DNA of 64,000 nt from Aeromicrobium chenweiae (GTDB lineage Bacteria; Actinomycetota; Actinomycetes; Propionibacteriales; Nocardioidaceae). The stretch is from assembly GCF_003065605.1 (NCBI RefSeq), contig NZ_CP026952.1:2604001-2668000 (forward strand). Direction: 5' to 3'. The notes beneath the pieces are model-generated. The model was given only the letters and a program-made list of their open reading frames with translations. It was not told the origin of the DNA and searched no databases. Position 1 is the stretch's first letter. Each line of letters starts with the position of its first letter. A program made the position numbers and the translations under genes. Positions 25,705-33,744 of this stretch are shown one piece after another.

Positions 25705-26619
25705 TTACGTGCCCGAGGTGAGGTGGAGTCCGACATAGCCGGGGAAGAACGCAAAGATCACGGTCACGGGGAGGATGAGGAACACGACCGGGAGCATCAT
25801 CGCGACCTCCTTGCGACCACCAGCCTCGATGAGCTCGCGGCGCCCGGACTCGCGCACGTCGGCCGCCTGGGCGTGCAGCACGTCGACCAGCGGGGTGCCT
25901 CGCTCGACAGCGATCGCGAGGCCTTCGGCGAACCGGGCGATGCTCGTGACGCCGGTGCGCGAGGCCAACCGGTCGAAGGCGTCGGCCATGGGCGTGCCCG
26001 TGCGGACGTCGGAGATCACCCGCGCCAGCTCGTCGGTCAGGGCGCCGTGGCAGACCTTCATGATGCGCTCGAGACCCGCGATCGGGCTCTCCCCGGCCGC
26101 GACGGCGAGCGCGAGCAGGTCGGCCACGACCGGGAACTCCGCCTGCATCTCCTGCTCGCGGGTGGTCACCTGCGCGGAGAGGTGGTTGTCGCACCACAGG
26201 ACGCCCAGCACGAATCCCGTCAGGCAGATGAGCAGGAGGAGGGGCACGGAGGTGCCTCGGCTCGACCAGAGCAGCGCCGAGGCGGCTGCAGCGATGGCGA
26301 GGCCGACCGAGCCCCACATCACCTGGGTGATGCGGAAGTCGTCCACGGTCCTGGGTGACCCCAGGCGGACCAGACGTCGCGAGACGCTCGCCGAGCCGCC
26401 CACCAGGTCGCCGACCGCAGTGCCCACCCGCTGCAAGGACGGGCCGAACACCGCACCCAGCAGGTGCCCCGCCGGACCAGGCGCGGCCGGGGCAGGATGG
26501 ACGTCTCGGACGTACGGGAGGACGCGTTGGTCGAGCGTCGGCCGGCGGCTGCGCAACCAGCCGGAGATCGTCAGGAGCAGTCCGGCCGAGGCACAGAACC
26601 CCACGAGCGCGCCGGTCAC
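25705..26619 (-). CDS. TadC-like type II secretion F family protein
   Basis: A 304-residue inner-membrane platform protein. There is an N-terminal helix (VGFCASAGLLLTISGW), a central hydrophobic pair near 120-160, the T2SSF core QEMQAEFPVVADLLALAVAAGESPIAGLERI with RTGTPMADAFDRLA, and a C-terminal helix (MMLPVVFLILPVTVIFAFF). It pairs with TadB as the pilus platform. The GTG start overlaps the tadB stop by 4 bases. Confidence 0.88.
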   Translation of the reverse strand: MTGALVGFCASAGLLLTISGWLRSRRPTLDQRVLPYVRDVHPAPAAPGPAGHLLGAVFGPSLQRVGTAVGDLVGGSASVSRRLVRLGSPRTVDDFRITQVMWGSVGLAIAAAASALLWSSRGTSVPLLLLICLTGFVLGVLWCDNHLSAQVTTREQEMQAEFPVVADLLALAVAAGESPIAGLERIMKVCHGALTDELARVISDVRTGTPMADAFDRLASRTGVTSIARFAEGLAIAVERGTPLVDVLHAQAADVRESGRRELIEAGGRKEVAMMLPVVFLILPVTVIFAFFPGYVGLHLTSGT

Positions 26620-27476
26620 GCGAGGATCCGCCGTTCGGCGGGCAGACGCCCGATCCACATCATCAGGCGATACGCGACCACGCACAGGACGGCCCCTGCG
26701 GTGAGCACGATCAGCCCCGTGCCGGACGCGAACCGGCCGACGACGTCGCCCTGGAGGCACATCAGGAGCAGCACCGCCCACGGCGCGGCGACGGCGAGCC
26801 GGGCACCGTTGACCGTCCAGGACTGCCGAGACTCCAGCTCACCACGCGTCCGCAGGTCCTCGCGGAGGAAGCCCGACAGGGAGCGCAGCATCCGCCCGAG
26901 GTCGCCACCACCCACGTCGCGGGCGATCCGCAGCGCCTCGACGACGCGGTCGCCGACCGGGTCGGCCAGACGGTCCTTCAGGCGGTCGAGCGAGTCGTTG
27001 AACCTGCCGGTGCCCTGGTAGTCGCGGCCGAACTGCTCGAACGCGTCACGCAACCCCTCGGGCCCGCGCTCCCCCAGCTGGATCAGTGCCTCCGGCAGCG
27101 AGAGACCGGCGCGGACGGCCGAGGCGAGGTTGTCGACCGCGTCCGGCCACAGCGCCGCGTGGTCGCGGAGCCGGCGCATCGCCCGGCCCCGCAGGATCGC
27201 GACGGGCACCCCGGCCGCCATCGCCCCGAAGACCACACCGATCGCCGCGACGCCCGAGACACCCGCCATCACCACCGCACCGATCGCGAAGGCGAGCACG
27301 CACAGGGCGACGAGCTGCGCGGGCGACACACCATCGACGCCCGCGCGCTGGAGCAGGTCGGCGACCGGGTGGCGTCGTGCGGACGTACGGCTGGTCGGCT
27401 GCCAGTCCGGCTCGCTGAAGGTCCAGAGGACGAGAAGGATCCCGACCCCGGCCATCAGACCGATCAGGGCGCCCAC
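26616..27476 (-). CDS. TadB-like type II secretion F family protein
   Basis: A 286-residue inner-membrane platform protein. There is an N-terminal helix, a pair near 55-95 (LVALCVLAFAIGAVVMAG), the cytoplasmic T2SSF core DAVDNLASAVRAGLSLPEALIQLG and GGGDLGRMLRSLSGFLRE, and two C-terminal helices. It starts at a GTG inside the tadA reading frame (13-base overlap) and so is translationally coupled to the ATPase. Confidence 0.88.
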   Translation of the reverse strand: MGALIGLMAGVGILLVLWTFSEPDWQPTSRTSARRHPVADLLQRAGVDGVSPAQLVALCVLAFAIGAVVMAGVSGVAAIGVVFGAMAAGVPVAILRGRAMRRLRDHAALWPDAVDNLASAVRAGLSLPEALIQLGERGPEGLRDAFEQFGRDYQGTGRFNDSLDRLKDRLADPVGDRVVEALRIARDVGGGDLGRMLRSLSGFLREDLRTRGELESRQSWTVNGARLAVAAPWAVLLLMCLQGDVVGRFASGTGLIVLTAGAVLCVVAYRLMMWIGRLPAERRILA

Positions 27477-28702
27477 CGGGTCACCCCCAGAACGGAGTCG
27501 AGGTCGATGCCGGCCTGCTCGAACGCCTCACGCCGCAGAGGGGCTCCGTGGCCGCGCTCCAGTCGACCGTCCCGCCGCACGAACACCGGGTCGGACTCGA
27601 TCAGGTCGTTCTCGACCCGACCGGTGACAGCCACGATCTCGCGGACCGCACGGGTGCCGTCGGGATCCATACCCGTGTGGACGACGACGTCGACGGACGC
27701 CGCCACGGTCGGGACCACGAACCGGGAGCCGATGTTGTCGCCGGCCAGCAACGGGAGGGTGCAGAGTTTCACGAGCGCCTGCCGTGCCGAGTTGGCGTGG
27801 ATGCTGGCCATGCCCGGCAGGCCGGCGTTCAGTGCCAGCAGGAGGTCAAGACACTCGGCTGCCCGCACCTCACCGACCACGATCCGGGAAGGCCGCATGC
27901 GCAGCGCCTCCTTGACCAGCATGCGCAGGTCGATCGTGCCGGTGCCCTCGAGCCCCGCCTGACGGGTCTGCATCGCGACCCAGTCCGGGTGTCCGCACTG
28001 CAGCTCGAAGACCTCCTCGACCGAGACCAGCCGTTGGGAGCCGGGGATCGATGCGGCGAGGCAGTTCAGCAGGGTCGTCTTGCCGGCCTGCGTGCCGCCG
28101 GAGACCACGATGTTGAGGCCTGCACGGACGCACGCGTCGAGGAACGCGGCACTCGGCGGATCGAGCGTCCCGAGTGCCACCAGGTCGCTGACGGAGTGGG
28201 CCTTGGCCACGAACTTGCGGATGTTGACGGCCGCGAAACCCCGCGCGATCCCGTCGAGGACGACATGGAGCCGGTGACCGCCGGGCAGCATCGCATCCAC
28301 GAACGGCTGGGAGATGTCGAGCCGTCGACCCGAGGTCGACAGCATCCGCTCGACCAGCTCCCGCACCTGCTCGGCGGTCAGGATCAGCGAGGTGAGCTCA
28401 TGGCGTCCCTCCCGGGCGATGAACACCCGCGAGGGCTCGTTGATCCAGACCTCCTCCACGGTGTCGTCGTCGAGGTACGCCTGCAGGGGACCGAAGCCGC
28501 TCACGTCGGCGACGATCTGACCCACGACGACGTCCGGCTCGTCCAGCGACCTCACGGCCCCGGTCAGGCTGCGCGACTCGTGCTCGGCGATCGCGTCGAG
28601 GGCGGCGAGGCGTACGGAGTCCGCCTCCGTGCGGGGGTCGATCCGGCGCTGGCGCACCAGGTCCCGCACGCGGTCGGCAAGTGCCGGCGTCGACGATTCC
28701 AT
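27464..28702 (-). CDS. TadA/CpaF-type pilus assembly ATPase
   Basis: A 412-residue hexameric secretion ATPase that powers Flp pilus assembly. The N-terminal domain includes DVSGFGPLQAYLDDDTVEEVWIN. Walker A is SGGTQAGKTT (Lys208), the Asp/Glu box VEEVFELQC, Walker B-like IVVGEVRAAECLDLL and the His box GMASIHANSARQALVKL. ATG at 28702 (GTTGGGAG upstream) fits family length; 16 codons upstream are open but unlike the family. It is first in the seven-gene tad operon. The CpaE/TadZ-like localisation factor that precedes tadA in many actinobacteria is absent here and found at 38459. Confidence 0.93.
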   Translation of the reverse strand: MESSTPALADRVRDLVRQRRIDPRTEADSVRLAALDAIAEHESRSLTGAVRSLDEPDVVVGQIVADVSGFGPLQAYLDDDTVEEVWINEPSRVFIAREGRHELTSLILTAEQVRELVERMLSTSGRRLDISQPFVDAMLPGGHRLHVVLDGIARGFAAVNIRKFVAKAHSVSDLVALGTLDPPSAAFLDACVRAGLNIVVSGGTQAGKTTLLNCLAASIPGSQRLVSVEEVFELQCGHPDWVAMQTRQAGLEGTGTIDLRMLVKEALRMRPSRIVVGEVRAAECLDLLLALNAGLPGMASIHANSARQALVKLCTLPLLAGDNIGSRFVVPTVAASVDVVVHTGMDPDGTRAVREIVAVTGRVENDLIESDPVFVRRDGRLERGHGAPLRREAFEQAGIDLDSVLGVTRWAP

Positions 28703-28808
28703 CTCCCAACCTCTTCCCCCGAAGAGATGCTGTCTGTCCCGATACTGCACTCATTCCAGGGCAATGGGAAGGCCCGTCACCGACCGCCTGTGGACGGGGG
28801 ACGAGAGA

Positions 28809-29279
28809 TCACGCGGGCCGGTCGGCGGCCTCGGCGCCGGGCTCGGGCTCCGCGGCGTTGTAGCGGCGCATCAGGTCGGCGAACGTGCGCCGCTCCTCGA
28901 GCGTCCAGTCCGCGACCCGGTCGCCCAGCAGGTCCAGCAACGCAGCCCTGGTCGCGCGGAGGAGGCGCTCCCCTGCCGACGTCACCCGGACGCGCCGGCC
29001 CTTGTCGCGCTCGACCAGCCCCCGGCGCATCAGGCCGGCGAGCTGGCGACTCACCGTCGACTTGTCCAGGCCGAAGACCCGGGCGAGCTCCTGGGCCCGA
29101 GCACCGTCCGTGGCGTGGACGTGGCCGAGCAGGCTGTACTCGGCGAACGACAGCTCGGGGGCGACCTTCTCGACGGCGCCCCGGGCGCGGCGCCCGTACA
29201 ACGAGAGCTGGTCGAGGAGCTCCTCGTTCAGCCGCTCCTCGGTGGCCCTCGTGACGGCGGACTTCGCATTGTCGCTCAT
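28809..29279 (-). CDS. MarR family transcriptional regulator
   Basis: A 156-residue winged-helix regulator: helical N-terminus, FAEYSLLGHVHATDGARAQEL, recognition helix LDKSTVSRQLAGLMRRGLVER and wing DKGRRVRVTSAGERLL. Its ATG abuts a perfect 8-3-8 palindrome (29280-29298) containing the -10 TACTAT on its own strand 7 bases before the start. It is therefore probably leaderless and autorepressed. It is divergent from a membrane protein gene likely under the same operator. The 106-base gap to tadA carries no obvious strong terminator. Confidence 0.9.
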   Translation of the reverse strand: MSDNAKSAVTRATEERLNEELLDQLSLYGRRARGAVEKVAPELSFAEYSLLGHVHATDGARAQELARVFGLDKSTVSRQLAGLMRRGLVERDKGRRVRVTSAGERLLRATRAALLDLLGDRVADWTLEERRTFADLMRRYNAAEPEPGAEAADRPA

Positions 29280-29298
29280 AAGTTGTATAGTACAACTT
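29280..29298. promoter_or_regulatory. MarR-type operator palindrome
   Basis: AAGTTGTA-TAG-TACAACTT is a perfect 19-bp palindrome between divergent starts. It contains the minus-strand -10 TACTAT of the MarR gene and lies 16 bases before the plus-strand start at 29314. Confidence 0.75.
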
Positions 29299-29313
29299 CT
29301 AAAAGGTTTCACT

Positions 29314-30387
29314 ATGCAACTTCTCCGAAGGGTTTTGATGTTCGTCCCCCACGCCGAGCGCCACGTGCTCCGGCACGTCGCCATCCACCTGTTGGTCCCC
29401 CTCTTCCTCGGCACCGGGATGGCCCTGGCCTACCTGGGCGGGTTCCACCAGCCGAGCCCCCACGGCGTCCGCGTCGACGTGGTCGGGACCACCAACGGGG
29501 CGAAGGTCCTGGCCCAGTCCCTCCAGGAAGAGGTCGGTGACGCCCTCGACGTCCGCACGGTCGCGACCGCCGACGAGGCGCGCGACCGGATCGAGCACCG
29601 CGAGATCGCCGCCGCGCTGGCCTCGAGCCCCGACACCGCCACCCTGCTCTACAGCGATGCCGCCTCCGCGACCACGTCGAGCTCGGTGCTCGCGGTCTTC
29701 CAGGCCGTCTCCGAGAAGCAGGGCGTTCGGCTGCAGACCGAGAACGTCGTCCCGGTCGCCGCCGAGGGCGACCCGAGCGGGCAGAGCATGTTCTTCTACG
29801 TCGTCGGCCTGACCGTCGGCGCGTACGCCGCGGGCATCGCCATCGGCGCGGCCGGGGCCGGCCTGCGGATCCGCACCCGCGTCGGCCTGGCGGTGGTCGC
29901 GTCCGGCGTCCTGAGCCTGCTGGTCACCCTCGTGGCCGGGCCCGTGTACGGCGCGCTGCCCGATCACGTCGGCCAGATCGGCCTGGTCAGCTGGCTCTAC
30001 ACCGCCGGCATCGTCCTGTTCGGCGTCGGCCTGCACCCGTTCCTGGGCCGGCTGACCACACCGACGATGGTCGGCCTGTTCGTGATGCTGAACTTCACCT
30101 CGGCCGGCGGCGTCTACGCGCCCGATCTCCAGCCGGGCTTCTTCGGTGCTCTGCACGCGTTCTGGAACGGAGCCGCGCTCAACGAGCTGGGCCGCAACCT
30201 GGTCTACTTCCCCGGGCTCGGGGTGGGCCGCGACGTCCTCACCCTCGTGCTGTGGCTGGTCGCCGGTGCCGGACTCGTCGCCGCCGCCGGCCTGACCGAG
30301 CGCCGCCGCCGTGGCGCCGAGCACGCCGCCGACCGGTCCGAGGACTCCGTCGAGGAGGAGCTCGAGGAGGTCGTGGTCGCCGGCTGA
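29314..30387 (+). CDS. Polytopic membrane protein, ABC-2 / YhgE-like
   Basis: A 357-residue protein. One N-terminal helix (about 22-42) is followed by an outer domain of about 120 residues, then five or six C-terminal helices (FFYVVGLTVGAYAAGIAI, VGLAVVASGVLSLLVTLVAG, SWLYTAGIVLFGVGL, and others) and an acidic Glu-rich tail (SVEEELEEVVVAG). This topology resembles YhgE/Pip and ABC-2 type permeases without an ATPase. AAAAGG lies 7 bases before the ATG. Control by the divergent MarR protein through the palindrome suggests an efflux or envelope-stress role (inference). Confidence 0.7.
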   Translation: MQLLRRVLMFVPHAERHVLRHVAIHLLVPLFLGTGMALAYLGGFHQPSPHGVRVDVVGTTNGAKVLAQSLQEEVGDALDVRTVATADEARDRIEHREIAAALASSPDTATLLYSDAASATTSSSVLAVFQAVSEKQGVRLQTENVVPVAAEGDPSGQSMFFYVVGLTVGAYAAGIAIGAAGAGLRIRTRVGLAVVASGVLSLLVTLVAGPVYGALPDHVGQIGLVSWLYTAGIVLFGVGLHPFLGRLTTPTMVGLFVMLNFTSAGGVYAPDLQPGFFGALHAFWNGAALNELGRNLVYFPGLGVGRDVLTLVLWLVAGAGLVAAAGLTERRRRGAEHAADRSEDSVEEELEEVVVAG

Positions 30388-30515
30388 TCCGGCACAGGCC
30401 GCGGCGTGATCATCGTCACGGTCCACAACGGCCTTCTGCCGCCCTGCGGACCCCCGACCCTCGCTACGCTCGTCCGGACATACTGCCGGTATGCGGGACC
30501 AGAAGGAGCACGCGA

Positions 30516-31706
30516 GTGATCACGCGGCAGACCAGGATCCAGCTGCTCATCTTCGCCCTCGTGACGATCATCGGTGGTGCGATCGTCGGCGGCCGGTACG
30601 CGCAGCTCGACCGCCTCGTGATCGACCGGACGTACGCCGTCGAGGCGCACTTCTCGGACTCCGGCGGCATCTTCACCGGTGCGCCCGTGACGTACCGCGG
30701 CATCGAGGTGGGCAGGGTGGGCGCGCTCACCCCCGAGCGTGACGGTGTGAAGGTCGAGCTCGCGATCGAGAACAGCGCGCCGGACATCCCCGACGACCTC
30801 GAGGCGCGCGTCGCCACGAAGTCCGCGATCGGCGAGCAGTACGTCGACCTGCTGCCACGGCGCAAGAACGGGCCGTTCCTGGCCGACGGCGCGGTCATCG
30901 CGGTCAAGGACACCGCCATCCCGATCTCGTCGGCCCAGCTCCTGATCGACGTGAACGACCTGGTGCGGTCGGTCGACACGGACAGCCTCAGCACCGTGGT
31001 CGACGAGCTCGGCCAGGCGTTCGAGGGCACCGGGCAGGACCTCGCGACCATCCTCGACACGTCCGCGGACTTCATCGCCGCCGCGGACGACAACATCGAC
31101 GTCACCCGCTCCCTCATCCGCGGGTCCGACTCGGTGCTGCAGACGCAGATCGACAAGCAGGGCCAGCTCGGCACCTTCTCCAAGAACCTCGCGGACCTCT
31201 CCGACACCCTGGTGGACGCCGATCCCGACCTGCGCCGCCTGCTCGACAAGGGCGGCAGCTCGGCCAGGACGGTGCGCGAGGTCGTGGCCGAGAACTCCGA
31301 GGACCTCTCCCGGGTCGTGGTCGACCTGCGCACGGTGACCGAACCGCTGAACGAGAACCTCACCGGGCTGCAGACGATCTTCGTGCAGTACCCGTACCTC
31401 CTGCAGGGCACGTTCTCGGTGCTCGACGAGACGCGGCGCGGCAGCAACGAGTGGAACGCCGGCTTCGGGCTCGCGCTCACCGACCTGACCCCCACCTGCA
31501 CGTACGCCAAGAGCGGCGGCCCCGCGTCCGGCTACCAGCAGCGTCGCCCCGAGGCGGTCGTCAGCGACCGCGAGCTGCCGTCCGACATGGACTGCAAGGT
31601 CACCAACAAGATCGCCCGCCAGCCGTCGAAGAGCTCGTTCAACCGCGCTGCCGTGGGCGCGGACGGGTCGTGGGCCGACGCGCTGCTGGCCCCGCTCGTC
31701 CGCTGA
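30516..31706 (+). CDS. MCE family lipid-transport protein, orphan
   Basis: A 396-residue protein with an N-terminal membrane anchor (QLLIFALVTIIGGAIVG) and one MCE domain (about 35-115: VEAHFSDSGGIFTGAPVTYRG with IEVGRVGAL). A long helical region (about 150-290) and a Cys-containing C-terminal domain follow (TPTCTYAK, DMDCKVTNK). MCE proteins form periplasmic lipid-shuttling tubes with YrbE permeases and an Mkl ATPase. None of the other usual operon genes is nearby, so this is a lone copy. GTG start with AAGGAG upstream; a -10-like TACGCT lies at 30465 and a CATAC/GTATG repeat at 30479-30493. Confidence 0.87.
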   Translation: MITRQTRIQLLIFALVTIIGGAIVGGRYAQLDRLVIDRTYAVEAHFSDSGGIFTGAPVTYRGIEVGRVGALTPERDGVKVELAIENSAPDIPDDLEARVATKSAIGEQYVDLLPRRKNGPFLADGAVIAVKDTAIPISSAQLLIDVNDLVRSVDTDSLSTVVDELGQAFEGTGQDLATILDTSADFIAAADDNIDVTRSLIRGSDSVLQTQIDKQGQLGTFSKNLADLSDTLVDADPDLRRLLDKGGSSARTVREVVAENSEDLSRVVVDLRTVTEPLNENLTGLQTIFVQYPYLLQGTFSVLDETRRGSNEWNAGFGLALTDLTPTCTYAKSGGPASGYQQRRPEAVVSDRELPSDMDCKVTNKIARQPSKSSFNRAAVGADGSWADALLAPLVR

Positions 31707-31728
31707 GGGTCCGTGGCACGATCGGTGC

Positions 31729-32247
31729 ATGACCTGGACCGCGCCGACGCCACCCGCCCTCGCCGACGGACCCACCACGGGTGACGACCGCGCCCTCCTG
31801 GAAGGCATGCTCGGCTGGCACCGGTGGACGCTGCTGGACGTCTGCGCGGGCCTGACCGGCGAGCAGCTCGCCTCGCACCCCATCGCGTCGACCAACCTGT
31901 CGCTGCTCGGTCTCGTGCGCCACATGGCGAAGGTCGAGCGGATCTGGTTCCGCAAGCGCGTGGCCGAGCAGGACGTCGACCACCTGTACCGGTTCGAGGC
32001 CCGGGACGACACGGACTTCAACGACATCGACCCGACGGACGCCGAGCGTGCATACGCGCAGCTCGTCGACGAGCAGGCCGCCGCAGCAAAGGCCGTGGCC
32101 GACCTGCCGTTCGACCTGGAGATCCAGAACCACCACGGCACGATGTCCTTGCGCATGGTGCATCTGCACATGGTGCAGGAGTACGCCCGGCACAACGGGC
32201 ACGCCGACCTGCTCCGCGAGGCGATCGACGGCGTGACCGGACGGTGA
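31729..32247 (+). CDS. DinB / DUF664 family protein, mycothiol-transferase type
   Basis: A 172-residue four-helix-bundle protein. Family motifs are EGMLGWHRWTLLDVCAGLTG, NLSLLGLVRHMAKVERIWF and the C-terminal SLRMVHLHMVQEYARHNGHAD. Histidines in VRHM, HLHMVQEYARHNGH and near the N-terminal HRW can make the metal site expected in DinB-like mycothiol S-transferases. The substrate is unknown. CACGAT lies 6 bases before the ATG and no ribosome-binding site is seen (leaderless type). Confidence 0.85.
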   Translation: MTWTAPTPPALADGPTTGDDRALLEGMLGWHRWTLLDVCAGLTGEQLASHPIASTNLSLLGLVRHMAKVERIWFRKRVAEQDVDHLYRFEARDDTDFNDIDPTDAERAYAQLVDEQAAAAKAVADLPFDLEIQNHHGTMSLRMVHLHMVQEYARHNGHADLLREAIDGVTGR

Positions 32248-32289
32248 GTCGACCGCGAGCGGCGGCAGGCCGACCGGCATCATGAGGGC

Positions 32290-32934
32290 ATGAGGTTCAC
32301 ACGGGTCCTGCTGGTGGCCGCTGCCGCGTCGATGCTCCTGCTGAGCGCGTGCAGCTCCGACGAGCCGGCGACCAAGGCCACCCCCACGACCGCGGCGACG
32401 TCCGCGACGCCCACGTCCGCCCCCGCGACGACGCCGTCGTCCTCGCCCGCGACGACGGCCGCACCCACGCCAGCGGCCTCGCCGGCGCCCCAGCCGAGCG
32501 GTCCCCCCGCCGAGACTCCCAGGCCGGGCGGACGGCTGCTGGACTACGAGACCGACGACGTGAACGGGGTCAACATCTCGTCGCGCGCCGACACGGCCCG
32601 GCTGACCGGCGCCCCGCAGGACTTCAAGACGTTCGTCGTGGCCGAGCTCGCCAAGGCCCAGTCCACGCCCGAACCCGGATGCGCCGAGAAGCCGCAGATC
32701 TACGTGTCCCGGGTCGACACGCGCGGCTGGGCTGCCGGGGGCCGCTTCGTCCCGCAGTGCGGCGGCTACGCGACGCTCTGGGCCAAGCCCGGTGGGGCGT
32801 GGAAGCGGGTCTGGAGCGGCCAGCAGCTCACCGACTGCGCGACCCTGAAGAAGTACGAGTTCCCGGCCGGCGTGGTCGGCGGCACCTGCCTCGACGGGGA
32901 CGCCGAGCGTCCCTACACCCCCACGAAGCCCTGA
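32290..32934 (+). CDS. Lipoprotein with Thr/Pro/Ala-rich linker, unknown function
   Basis: A 214-residue secreted lipoprotein. The signal peptide ends in the lipobox LLSAC (Cys21). A disordered Thr/Ser/Pro/Ala linker (about 25-75) spans the wall, then a globular domain of about 130 residues carries cysteines in PGCAEKP, PQCGGYA, LTDCATL and GGTCLDG that probably pair. No family is recognised. A hairpin terminator follows the stop. Confidence 0.75.
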   Translation: MRFTRVLLVAAAASMLLLSACSSDEPATKATPTTAATSATPTSAPATTPSSSPATTAAPTPAASPAPQPSGPPAETPRPGGRLLDYETDDVNGVNISSRADTARLTGAPQDFKTFVVAELAKAQSTPEPGCAEKPQIYVSRVDTRGWAAGGRFVPQCGGYATLWAKPGGAWKRVWSGQQLTDCATLKKYEFPAGVVGGTCLDGDAERPYTPTKP

Positions 32935-32940
32935 CCCGAG

Positions 32941-32962
32941 CGCCTGCGTAGCCGCAGGCGTT
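32941..32962 (+). terminator. Hairpin terminator after the lipoprotein gene
   Basis: CGCCTGCG-TAGC-CGCAGGCG is a perfect 8-bp stem with a tetraloop, followed by TT, 7 bases after the lipoprotein stop. Confidence 0.65.
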
Positions 32963-33022
32963 CACAGGCTCCGCACAGGCTGGCCTCAGGTCGGTCTCGT
33001 CCGCGCCGCGCACACTGAGCGC

Positions 33023-33739
33023 ATGGCCTCCTCGCTGACCCGCGCAGACGGATCACCCCTGCGCGTCCTCGTCGTCGACGACGAGCTCAACATCGCCGAG
33101 CTGCTGCAGATGGCACTGCGGTACGAGGGCTGGGAGGTCCAGGTCGCGCACACGGGACGCAAGGCCGTCGCCATCGCCAAGGACTTCGGGCCGGACGCCA
33201 TCGTGCTGGACATCATGCTGCCGGACTACGACGGCATGGAGGTGCTGCGCAAGGTCCGGGCGTTCGCTCCGCAGGTCCCGGTGCTGTTCCTGACGGCCCG
33301 TGACTCGGTGGAGGACCGCGTGGCCGGCCTCACCGCGGGCGGCGACGACTACGTCACCAAGCCGTTCAGCCTCGAAGAGGTCATCGCCCGTGTGCGGGCG
33401 CTGATGCGCCGCGCCGGCGCGATGGACACCCGCCCCGACCACGTCCTCACCGTCGGCGACCTGACACTCGACGAGGACAGCCGCGACGTGTCCCGGGCCG
33501 GCGAGCCGATCGAGCTGACCGCGACGGAGTTCGAGCTGCTGCGCTACCTCATGCGCAACCCGCGGCGCGTGCTGTCGAAGGCGCAGATCCTGGACCGCGT
33601 CTGGGACTACGACTTCGGCGGCCAGGCCAACGTCGTCGAGCTCTACATCTCGTACCTGCGCAAGAAGATCGACGCCGGGCGCCCGCCGATGATCCACACC
33701 AAGCGGGGCGCCGGCTACGTCCTCAAACCGGCGGAGTAG
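33023..33739 (+). CDS. OmpR-family response regulator, TcrX/TrcR-like
   Basis: A 238-residue response regulator. The receiver domain has the acidic pair DDE (19-21), phosphoacceptor Asp63 in DAIVLDIMLPDYDG and Lys in GGDDYVTKPFSLEEV. The C-terminal winged helix has LTATEFELLRYLM and VELYISYLRKKID. The closest match I recall is mycobacterial TcrX/TrcR. The partner kinase starts 5 bases downstream. CACACT lies 6 bases before the ATG. Confidence 0.92.
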   Translation: MASSLTRADGSPLRVLVVDDELNIAELLQMALRYEGWEVQVAHTGRKAVAIAKDFGPDAIVLDIMLPDYDGMEVLRKVRAFAPQVPVLFLTARDSVEDRVAGLTAGGDDYVTKPFSLEEVIARVRALMRRAGAMDTRPDHVLTVGDLTLDEDSRDVSRAGEPIELTATEFELLRYLMRNPRRVLSKAQILDRVWDYDFGGQANVVELYISYLRKKIDAGRPPMIHTKRGAGYVLKPAE

Positions 33740-33744
33740 GACGC

